The notes under the pieces were generated by a model. It made no database searches. It saw only the letters and a list, made by a program, of their open reading frames with translations, and was not told the DNA's origin. Position numbers and translations under genes: made by a program. A stretch of 64,000 bases of DNA from contig OY987298.1 of assembly GCA_963920635.1 (NCBI GenBank), positions 110,722,035 through 110,786,034 on the forward strand, written 5' to 3'. Of the stretch, positions 55,820 to 64,000 are shown piece after piece. Positions within the stretch are counted from its first letter, which is position 1. Each line of letters begins with the position of its first letter. This DNA comes from Pseudeuparius sepicola (Eukaryota; Arthropoda; Insecta; Coleoptera; Anthribidae).

Positions 55820-57581
55820 TAGTCTAACATGGTGTAAGGGTTAAAAATTCAGTTTAGATAGACTTGCGAATTGAGATTGGGTTGTTCCCCTATTTTCAAA
55901 TCGTTCTAGCATTCATTTCATTACTAATGATATTTTATGGTATCGCGCGCGATCCTGCTTTTTGGAGTTTCACGGCGGTTTAGAAAATGAACCGCAATCG
56001 ATTATACTTGTTACGATACACAAGAAGCCTATAATAAAGATAATTATTTATCAGATAGTTTTTATACATTTTTTTTTCAAATGTATTTATTTTAGAACTT
56101 GCCAAGGATAGTAGGATAACAAGAGAAGGAACAGACAAGATTAACCTCTTTATATAACATTTTGAGTTTATTTTTACACAAATCAAAATTTAAAAATGAA
56201 ACAAAAATTCAAAGTTTTTATTCTGAATTGAGAAAACATTTGTTTGCCTTACAGGCTTGATAATATTTACTTCGACGAGGCCTTCATATAATCAAGATCG
56301 AACATCACTTAGGTAAGTTCGTTTGATCTTATGATTTTATTTCCTTTGTGATTTCACTTGCCAAAATAAGAACAATTTAAAAGAGATAAAAAAGAGAATG
56401 GAAGAAAACAAACCATACCATACCAAACAAATTTTCTACACTACTACTACTAATAGTATATAGTAATATGTTAACATAAGGGAGAACAGACACATGGCTT
56501 CAAGACCAAATTTATGTAGGTACAAGGCCAAAATTCTTCCTTGAACATGAACTCCATACAATAATTAGGACCTAATAGTGTGCAACAACGGAGGCAGGTA
56601 AGACTAGAAACCGTACTTTCAGGGTAAAGTTTCCATGTGCTAGGGCAATAATAGCTAACAGCTTTATTTTCCAAGTACCTATAGATTAAAATACTATAGG
56701 TATATCTAAAGAGATATATAAGTTTTCCTCCAAGCCTGAAAAAGGGCCCTGATCCAAAAAGTTTTCCGGCTCTATTACAGCAGTACAACATGGATGTATT
56801 TTGTATGCGTCTAGTATCCAACATTTATTGGTATACCTAAAAGCGTTAAGGAGTATCACGCCGGAGATTAAAGACAATAGATATTCCAATTAAAATATTA
56901 AGGGAGGGATTTATTCTTCACCCAACGGTTAAACCTATAAATCTCTTTCGGGGTAAACAGTAGAAATAATACAAATTATAGTGTGGAAATTCTCGAAGGC
57001 TCCACAATTTGGTATCAATCCATGAACTTTGATAGTTTCATCTCCATAGGGGCAATCAAGAAGAGTCGCTTATTATGATAGCAAGAAGACGTAACGCCGG
57101 GACTGAAATTTATCTTTTCTTTCCCTTATTTTCTAGTAAAAATAAGAATATGGTAATAAAAGGACGAGGCAGGCAGATGGCCGCAAAAACAAAGTCCACT
57201 TATAGGAAACCTGAGTTCGTCAATCAAGTTTTTTGATCATGGGGGCAAACATAATCACTGAAAAACCCCGAAGTATACACGGGCTCCACATAAATATGTA
57301 ATTTCAAATATGGCGGTTCAGATAGGTAATTGCAAATAATAGTTTTCCTCCTATATATTCATATAGGATACTTAGTTTCACTCGCACGACTCAATACACA
57401 TAATATATCCATAATCGATGTCGATAAGTAAAAGAAGAAATGAAAAGGGCTACCCAATTTATAAATGCCATCTGACGTAATCAGTAATGACAACTGAGAA
57501 AATACGATCATAGGTTTTAGTTTATTAATGTGGAATAACATAAATAACGTATTTTATCATTTTCTTTGTTCAGACACTTAC
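55820..57581. other. Non-coding stretch
   Basis: AT-rich intron sequence. Short minus-strand frames at 56471-56889 lack domains. Confidence 0.4.
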
Positions 57582-57597
57582 CTGCTGGAATCTCCAT
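57582..57597 (-). CDS. Candidate micro first exon (ATG plus 5 codons, phase-1 donor)
   Basis: On the minus strand, ATG at 57597 reads MEIPA and then G|GTAAGTG, a strong donor splitting a codon after its first base. This phase joins in frame to the exon at 50380. It lies in the intron between the PNT exon and the next exon, so a transcript starting here would lack the PNT domain. The chance of such an ATG-donor pair arising randomly in 10 kb is not small, and no promoter signal stands out. Confidence 0.25.
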
Positions 57598-57634
57598 AAC
57601 GCCTAATGCCCAGAGAGCCGATGATCCCAGTATA

Positions 57635-57682
57635 TTATATGTAGTAACTAATAGTAACTAATAGTAAAACTAATAGTAAAAT
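57635..57682. repeat. Short AGTAACTAAT minisatellite
   Basis: Imperfect tandem copies of a 10-13 bp unit, AGTAACTAAT to AGTAAAACTAAT. Simple-sequence origin. Confidence 0.6.
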
Positions 57683-58786
57683 GTAAATATAGAGGGAACG
57701 CAACATATAAAGAAAATCTTTTTTTCTTCCAACCACATAGGTGTAACATCATAGGACAAAAACTAGTATCTGCTCAAAGCGCCATTATCACCTCTTGTAT
57801 AGAGGGTTAAGGAGTTACAAAGTGCCGTAGGTATAGTGTTTTTGCCGCTTCTGCGCTTTTGAATGTCAACCAAAAGTATAACCACCTTGATTCCTGATCA
57901 ACAAAGAGATGGTCAAGTGCAAAGTCAGATATTTAACGAAGTTTGTTATGTAAACGTCGAAATTTAGGGGCTTCGGAACGACAACTTCTGCATAATAAAA
58001 TTATTACCTATAAGGAACAGAAGAACACAACTTTATTGCGTAACCTGACTACGTGATAGTTAACAATTATTCCTGAATAAAAGAATGTTGCCATGTTGAT
58101 GAACTATATGCAAGAAATTGTTTGTTTTTGGTAGTACACTCACAACAGCAAATTCTTGTAGTGCTGTAGAATCTCGTACTCGATTAAATATGATCGATTC
58201 GATTCAACAAACGGAATTTATATATCTTTTTTTAACTTTAAATAATTCAGCTCAAACTTCGTTACAGGCAAATCAGTTAATATTATAATTATATTGCGAT
58301 ATGAGGGGCGTTGTTTTATTTTATTTTACTGAAACATCTCGTAAATAAAAAAGATAGTAATATTGTTGATGAAACGAGTAAATTCAATTTTAATATGTGT
58401 ACTAATGAGGATTTTACAGGGCCAATTTGAGTACCTAAATTAGGATGCTATGAAACCAGTGCGATGTAGTTTATACAGCACTCGTCCTGTTAAAGTGTTG
58501 CTAATATATTTATAGACTTTTGTGGATTAAATCACCGTTGTGGAATATATACGTTGTGAGTATATCTGTGTAAGTTGCCTGTCCAATAACTCGTAACTGG
58601 TTCACCCCCGGGGCACTCATCTAGTGTAAATATCTAGTTTTTAAACTCGATGGTTCACTTGCAAGGATGACTACAATACAGGTTATCCTTTTCCTTTTCG
58701 TTAGATGATTCGAGTCGAGCGCCTAACAGCGAAATCTGGCCACAGAATAAGCGAGAAATTGAAAAGTGTAGCATGGAATTGCCAAA
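57683..58786. other. Non-coding stretch
   Basis: AT-rich intron sequence, no recognised gene or transposon ends. Confidence 0.4.
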
Positions 58787-58789
58787 AGC

Positions 58790-58862
58790 AGGGACGTATC
58801 TGAGGAGGGTATTGGGGGTTCAAACCCCCCTCCCCCCGAAATACCACCATTTTATATGCTTT
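58790..58862 (+). mobile_element. Solo left end related to the hAT element at 2293
   Basis: AGGGACGTATCTGAGGAGGG followed by GGGGGTTCAAACCCCCC and CCCCGAAAT parallels the left end at 2293-2352 (GGGGGTTCAAACCCCC, then CCGAAAT). No matching right end was found within the next kilobase, so this is a fragment or a diverged copy. Confidence 0.5.
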
Positions 58863-59645
58863 TGCACCACCACTAGAACGAGCTCCCCGAGCATCGGTGC
58901 TGAGTGTGATAATTTATTAAACTGGTTTTCCAGTAGAGCATGGAAACCCGCCCGAAAACTGCCAACAAAACATAATTTTTGGACCAGTGCAGTACCGAGT
59001 TTTATCATCAGAATATGCTTTCAAATAAAATAAAACATAACTGGCAACACTGAACAGTAAACGGTGAACGGTGGTGCATGGCTGCGGGCGCCATGGATTA
59101 GGAGAATAGGGCATTCCCAGAGTATCTTTTATATGAATAGATTAGTACTAATTTGTATTTGAAGGTTTATTTATTATTTTTATGAAAGTTCAGTTAGGCA
59201 AGTGGCGCGAAGAAATCTTTTAAGTGATCTAAACTTACTGAAGTGATCCAAACTCACTGAAGTGATCTAAACTCATCCTTTCCGAGGCTCCGCACTTTCA
59301 TCTGGGACCCAGCCCCACAAAAGGTTGAGCCGATCCTGAACCCTAGATACGGCCTTGGCCAAAAGTATATGAAAAGTTAAACCAGAGCTTATTAAACAAC
59401 CAGCAGTATTACTCCCCATGGCGGGAAAATTCTGCGCACCTGTTCGCGCAGGCGCCATTTGGGAATAGATTCTGTCAAATGGATGCAGTGTCGGGGCGAT
59501 TGGGCAGTTATTTTTTGGCTGTATGAGAGATATTACAGTGCCTTGGAGTGTGCTTTTTTGTGAATTGTGCTTTATGCTAGTTAGTATCTTTAAATAAAGA
59601 ATCCCAGGAAGGAGTCAAAGCTGCTTGTGCTTACCACACTCTATA
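58863..59645. other. Non-coding stretch
   Basis: No recognised gene. A triple direct repeat AAGTGATCTAAACTCA / AAGTGATCCAAACTCA lies at about 59220-59275. Confidence 0.4.
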
Positions 59646-60548
59646 CACTATGTTCATTTGAAAACAGTCCACCCTTAATATTTTTAAAACTACGAAAAAA
59701 ATCAGAAATCGCCGGGACCCGTCAATTTTTGTTCGGAGGGGGAACTTCTTTGACGTACAGGTCATGTTGACAAATTCACCCCTGTAACCCCCACTACCCC
59801 TTACTTTAAAATTTGTGGGAATACCCCCTTTGTGATACATCATTTTATAGCTGATGTTATTGCGAATACAACTCATTTTTATTTTTTGAAATCCGATGAT
59901 GTTTTAAGAAGTTATGGGTAAAACGGTTTATTTCCATAATTTAAAATAAATTACTTTTTACCCTAGATTTTCAACAGCATTGACATGGGGGAAATAAAAC
60001 AAACGTGTATAAAACCCCTCCCACAAAAATTGAGGATCTGAAGAACAGAATAACAGAAGAATGCCAACGTATTTCTCGCGACACATTTGTTAAAGTAAGA
60101 GCGGAATGTGAACAGAGATTGTACTACTGTCTAGCAACTAATGGAGCTCATTTTGAAAATTTAATAAAATAGGTAGCCACACAATCATTGTGTATTATTT
60201 CCCCATGTAAATGCTGTTGAAAATCTAGGGTAAAAAGTAATTTATTTTAAACTACGAAAAAATCGTTTTTTACCCATAACTTCTCCAAACATCATCGGAT
60301 TTAAAAAAATAAAAATGAGTTATATTCGCAATAATATCAGCTTTAAAATGATGTATCACAAAGGGGGTATTCCCATTTGAAATTTTAAGGTTAGGGGTGG
60401 TGGGGGTTACAGGGGTGAATTTGTCAACATTACCTGTACGTCACAGAAGTTCCCCCTCCGAACAAAAATTGACGGGTCCCGGCGATTTCTGATTTTTTTC
60501 GTAGTTTTAAAAATATTAAGGGTGGACTGTTTTCAAATGAACACAGTG
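59646..60548. mobile_element. TA-flanked palindromic element retaining a transposase tail
   Basis: TA|CACTATGTTCATTTGAAAAC at 59646 is mirrored by a right end finishing AACACAGTG|TA at 60548. The arms of about 350 and 360 bp pair along their length, including GAAAATCTAGGGTAAAAAGT and its complement. The non-palindromic centre (59997-60185) encodes the end of a DDE transposase. This links the palindromic elements to an autonomous IS630/Tc1/mariner-like source. Confidence 0.88.
60012..60172 (+). pseudogene. C-terminal fragment of a Tc1/mariner-like (DDE_3) transposase
   Basis: The open stretch reads PPTKIEDLKNRITEECQRIS, then KVRAECEQRLYYCLATNG, AHFENLIK and a stop at 60170-60172. This matches the conserved C-terminal tail of many insect IS630/Tc1/mariner-type transposases (pattern: D/E-L-x-x-R-I ... 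V-R-x-x-x-x-x-R-L-x-x-C-L-x-x-x-G-x-H-F-E-x-L). The catalytic domain is gone. Its place between palindrome arms shows the element arose by deletion of an autonomous copy. Confidence 0.7.
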
Positions 60549-60889
60549 TATATACATTACTAATACTACTCTGTATTTCTGAACTGATTTTCCCGCCTAC
60601 ACCTCCGACTTCTATTCCCCCAATATGACTCAAGGTCATTGAATTTGCGGATGATTTCTCAAGAGTAAGTTATACTGCTGGTTGTTTTATTATGCTCTGG
60701 TTAACTGTCGCGTCTTGAAACCGTCGTAGCAACGGGCAGTTTGAAGCTTTCTTCTTTGGAAAACGTGATATTCTTGTTGAACTCTACAACACGTACCTAC
60801 TGTGTTTTACGAGATTATCAGGATTATGTAGTTTTAGGTGTCCCGCCAATCCGTATCGGCGCGGCGTTCCGGACGATTCGACAGCTTAC
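60549..60889. other. Intron sequence 3' of the PNT exon (gene direction)
   Basis: No feature recognised apart from the donor GTAAGC at 60889-60884 (minus strand). Confidence 0.5.
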
Positions 60890-61090
60890 CTTTCTGCAGC
60901 AGTTCGAGGTGCTCCCAGAGGATGTCGCCGACGAAGGCGGGAGCACGCGCGGCAAACGCGTCCTTCCCCATCGCGCAGATGTCCTTGCCGCGCATGCGGA
61001 ACTGGTGCAGCGGGATGCACTCCAGCGAGAACTCGCGCGCGGCCCACTGCAGCCAGTGGGCCACGTGCTCCTCCGTCCATTGGCGCGGAT
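60890..61090 (-). CDS. pnt: Pointed/SAM (PNT) domain exon of pointed
   Basis: The minus-strand exon follows the acceptor TTGCTTCCAG (AG at 61092-61091) and ends at AAAG|GTAAGC. It is 201 bp, enters after the first base of a codon and leaves in phase 1. It encodes a PNT domain: DPRQWTEEHVAHWLQWAARE, FSLECIPLHQF, GKDICAMGKDAFAARAP and FVGDILWEHLELLQK. The W-T-x-x-H-V-x-x-W-x-x-W start, the L-C/I-A-M/L-G-K-D centre and the F-V-G-D-I-L-W-E-H-L-E end are hallmarks of Ets-1/Ets-2/Pointed PNT domains. In this family the domain binds partners and carries a MAP-kinase docking surface; the Thr-Pro phosphoacceptor normally sits just upstream, in the preceding exon, outside this window. Other ETS genes with PNT domains are possible but fit less well. 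Confidence 0.93.
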
Positions 61091-61599
61091 CTGGAAGCAA
61101 CAGAGGTTCACGTCAGGTACTGCTTCAAATAAGTGAATGGGAACGAACGCACCACGATAATATTATTTTCCTTATGAAGGCATGCAGTCTCAGTGTTAGA
61201 ATTAAGTTTTGAACAAAACAAATTCCGGCAACTGTCTAAAAATATAGGAATTGAATTTATTTTATAACATTTTCCCCAAAAATGAACGATTGTTCTACAA
61301 ATTAAAAACGGTTTAAAAATTAGAAAAGTTTGTCGCCCGAATTAAAACAATCGTAAGAAATTAAAGACAAATACAAAAACCGAGATACCAGCTTGCAACT
61401 TTGCACAAGCACATGATTTTAAACAACTTTCCTCCTTAATGACAGTTTGGGATATCTTATCTAAAATGACATTTTAATGAAGAACAAACAAGCACAGACC
61501 TCGGAGCGCCACCAACTTGAGGAGTGCCCAGTTGTAGCCGTGCTGAAATCACGGCAGACTTACAAGCGCCTACGCATAATACTCCATTTATTGAAGCCT
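61091..61599. other. Intron sequence 5' of the PNT exon
   Basis: No recognised gene. Contains the acceptor of the PNT exon. Confidence 0.4.
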
Positions 61600-62425
61600 G
61601 TTTGATAAATAACAATTTTCGCCCAACTAATCCCCCAATATATATTACAATTTATCTTTCCGAGGACTTCATTTGAAATAAATGATTGCTTTTTTGATAG
61701 GGCAACTTTGTGTAACATTTGAGATCCATGGCCTACTTTCAAAGATATTTTTGAAAAACCAGAAAACTGCCAGAATTTCTTCGGTTTGTAACTCTTTTGT
61801 TTCAAGAGTTACCGAAAAATTTTCTCTAATGACATTTGCAGGCAAAACTAATTGCTTTAAGCCTACTTTATCAGAATTTAAAACAATGCCACGTTTTAAT
61901 GGGTGCTATCTTAGTATACCTACCAAAAATGTGCCCATTTTATTGTAGCAAGCCGTGGCCTCAAATCCTGTACCTTCATGTTTTATGTATTTTTTCCCAA
62001 GATACTACATTGGAAATCTTGAAAATTTCTTGCGAGGTATCGGTATCTTGCCCATTTTTCACATTTTTAAAATTTTCTAGTAGGTATGCATGACAGTTAT
62101 AAATAAAAAAATTATAAGTGTTAAAAGAGCACACAACAAACCATGGTTTTTCCAAATTCTGATAAACTAGGCTTAAAGCAATCAGTTTTGCCCACAAATG
62201 TCATTAAGAAATTTTTTCGGTAACCCTTGAAACAAAAAAGTTGCATGCCGAAGAAATTTCGGCGATTTTCGGGATTTTGAAAAATATCTCGGAAAGTAGG
62301 CCATGGATCTCAAGTGCGTTTTTACTCAAAGTTAGCTCATAAAAAGCATTTTTCAAACAAAGTTCTCAGAAAAATGAATATTTGTCAAGATTTTCTCGAG
62401 TGGCCCTTCTTAAATAGACACCCTG
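61600..62425. mobile_element. Palindromic element, eroded at the left end
   Basis: About 61690-61890 and 62143-62330 are inverted copies (for example GATCCATGGCCTACTTTC / GGAAAGTAGGCCATGGATC and AAAACTAATTGCTTTAAGCC / GGCTTAAAGCAATCAGTTTT). The right side ends ACACCCTG|TA near 62420-62429. A matching CAGGGTGT end is not seen at the left. Same general class as the other CAG..GTG elements. Confidence 0.7.
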
Positions 62426-62429
62426 TATT

Positions 62430-63374
62430 TTTGTTCTTAACAATTCTGAAGCTATATTCGGATTCTCCAGAGAAAACTGCATCATCTTGGTTTTAAGCTA
62501 GTCTTTTTATTTAAAAAACTAACGATATAATCGGGCTTTATATGTAGGTACTTAGAAAAATAGTTATTTGTATAACTGTATAGTGCAAAAAGTGCATATT
62601 TGTTGCACGAGGCATGAAGTTTTCAGCTCGAGACGCAGTCGAGGTAACTGATGGACAAACTTCATTTCCATAGTAATTTTTTAAATTTTGTTTTCTTCAT
62701 TGCCTGTGAAGGTCTCAGGTTCTTCACTTAAAGCTCTTTTTAGAATTGTTGTGAAGTTTCCGGTACTCGTACTTGGTTCATCTTCCAGAATTTAAGCACC
62801 TATTTCAGTTTTCTTTTACAAATTGACTCCCCAAATATATAGCCCTCAGCTACAGCTACAGTTGAAGATTTCCATCCTCCATGGCGTTTTAATGACTAAT
62901 GTTAACAGGTCTGCCCCAGATTCCACAAGCAATGTTGCAGAAGATCTGCGAAAACAGTGTTCTATGTATTGCATTGGGTTTTCAATCTCTAAGTATTTTG
63001 CAATATCACTTGGAATTTTACTAAAAGTATTTACACGAACAGGTTGAACGGAGCATTTTCCGTTATACCTAATATCTCATAAAAAATCTAGTGTGACTGG
63101 TAGACTGGGGACGAAGGGATGCATATTTTCGATACATTTCAACAATTTCTAATTTTTCCGCTTATTACAAATAATGATCGAGGTTTGTTTATCTTGCTAT
63201 CGGCAATTTTTACAGTTATGATAGAATCCATGTCGTTAATATTATTCAATGGTAATTTCTGTAACTCGTCTCTGCGGCATGCTCCTGCAATGCCAAATAC
63301 TGCAACTATCTATAACAATACACAAGCAGTGATTATAGAAAGATAGTCACTGACACAAGTGAGTAGGTATAAAG
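62430..63374. other. Non-coding stretch
   Basis: No recognised gene; short plus-strand frames at 62823-63346 lack domains. Confidence 0.35.
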
Positions 63375-63572
63375 TTAAAAATCGGCCAAGTGCGAGTCGA
63401 ACTCGCACACGAAGGGTTCCGTACACCTTACAATATTTAACACTACATATTTTTTAAAAATACTTTAGTAAAAAATAAAAAATAATAATACAAAAAACTC
63501 GTTCCAGAGCGTGGTTTCGAACCCCGGATCTTCGTGCTATGAGCCCAGCACGCTGCCACTGCGCCACAAGCC
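63375..63572 (-). mobile_element. tRNA-derived SINE
   Basis: On the minus strand the head starts GGCTTGTGGCGCAGTGGC (A box TGGCGCAGTGGC) and has GGGGTTCGAAACCAC as B box about 40 bp later. Between them CGTGCT...AGCACG encloses a loop with CAT, so it looks derived from a tRNA-Met-like gene. A 60-70 bp AT-rich body follows, then the tail GGAACCCTTCGTGTGCGAG TTCGACTCGCACTTGGCCGA (63381-63420 on the plus strand), a tail sequence I recall as widespread in insect SINEs. The anticodon stem is not a canonical 5+7 arrangement, so it is a SINE rather than a working tRNA. Confidence 0.7.
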
Positions 63573-64000
63573 ACAAATGCTCGATACGAACCGTACAGCT
63601 CTATAAGGTTATAATATATGGTTTCCTAAAATATTCGAGATTTTACATAAAAATACAGCGCGCCCGTACCTGAAAAAGTCACATATGGAATAACAGATGG
63701 GCCTCTGCGCACCCCCAAAATCCGAAATCGGTACGAAATTTAGAAATTCATCAAAATAATACCAAACGTCATTGTAGGAATACGTATCGATCGGGGGGCG
63801 GGGCGTCTCCTCGCCTCGACCACGATGTTAGTATACAGTATGATCCCGCGGACCCCGTCAAATCGCGAAAAAAAAGCGGCCCAAAAGGGGCCCAAACGGC
63901 CGAACGGCTTTTTCGATCGGGGGGGCTCTTTCGTAGGCGGGAGGCCCATATCCCTCCGCGGCCCCACGCGAAAATTGAACTCGACCGGCGCTTTCAGTTC
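63573..64000. other. Window edge: GC-rich sequence from about 63770
   Basis: From about 63770 to the end the sequence is strongly GC-rich with G and C runs. A minus-strand frame (63740-63967) has no recognised domain. It may be part of another repeat continuing beyond the window. Confidence 0.3.

Noticed and set aside
63502..63572. Possible tRNA-Met gene on the minus strand
   Set aside because: A and B boxes are present, but the anticodon arm is irregular and the copy is followed by a SINE body and tail, so it is tRNA-derived rather than a tRNA.

Overview
The window reads as insect (arthropod) nuclear DNA. It is AT-rich, has long non-coding stretches and GT-AG exons, contains many arthropod-type DNA transposons, and carries three exons that fit the ETS-family gene pointed (pnt). 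The order is not settled. No complete gene is present; at least 48 kb is intron.

Host gene (minus strand, transcribed right to left): an exon at 60890-61090 encodes almost all of a Pointed/SAM domain. It ends in phase 1 and joins in frame to an exon at 50165-50380. A GC-rich island at 1.7-2.26 kb holds an ATG exon (1774-1903) with a donor in that same phase 1. This matches the fly pnt layout: upstream PNT-domain exons for the P2 form, a downstream internal promoter and first exon for the P1 form, then shared ETS-domain exons, here presumably beyond position 1. Two short ATG exons with phase-1 donors (57582-57597 and 3808-3832) are weak candidates for further alternative starts.

Intron content: at least ten large palindromic (foldback) elements, mostly with TA target duplications and CAG..GTG-like ends, lie at 6.8-7.7, 8.3-9.7, 15.5-18.8, 25.9-26.8, 28.6-29.6, 32.2-33.1, 37.8-38.6, 42.8-45.7, 46.0-49.8, 50.7-51.8, 59.6-60.5 and 61.6-62.4 kb. 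Several are nested. One keeps the C-terminal tail of a DDE transposase, which points to non-autonomous IS630/Tc1/mariner-like elements. There are also an internally deleted hAT element with perfect 8-bp duplications (2293-3431), a PIF/Harbinger remnant (11400-12222), a nearly full-length pogo/Tigger-like element (53049-55819), a family with 10-bp duplications seen twice (39502-39912 and 47894-48424), a short element with 9-bp duplications (21957-22131), a decayed LINE fragment (about 31.1-31.9 kb, minus) and a tRNA-derived SINE (about 63.4-63.57 kb, minus).

The most striking feature is a tandem satellite at 43851-45612 with a period of about 300 bp. Each unit carries a complete type I hammerhead ribozyme on the plus strand, and there are six copies. 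Units alternate as an A/B dimer of about 600 bp. The array lies inside a TA-flanked element with terminal inverted repeats of about 105 bp (42821-45728). I do not recognise this combination of hammerhead satellite and TIR transposon.
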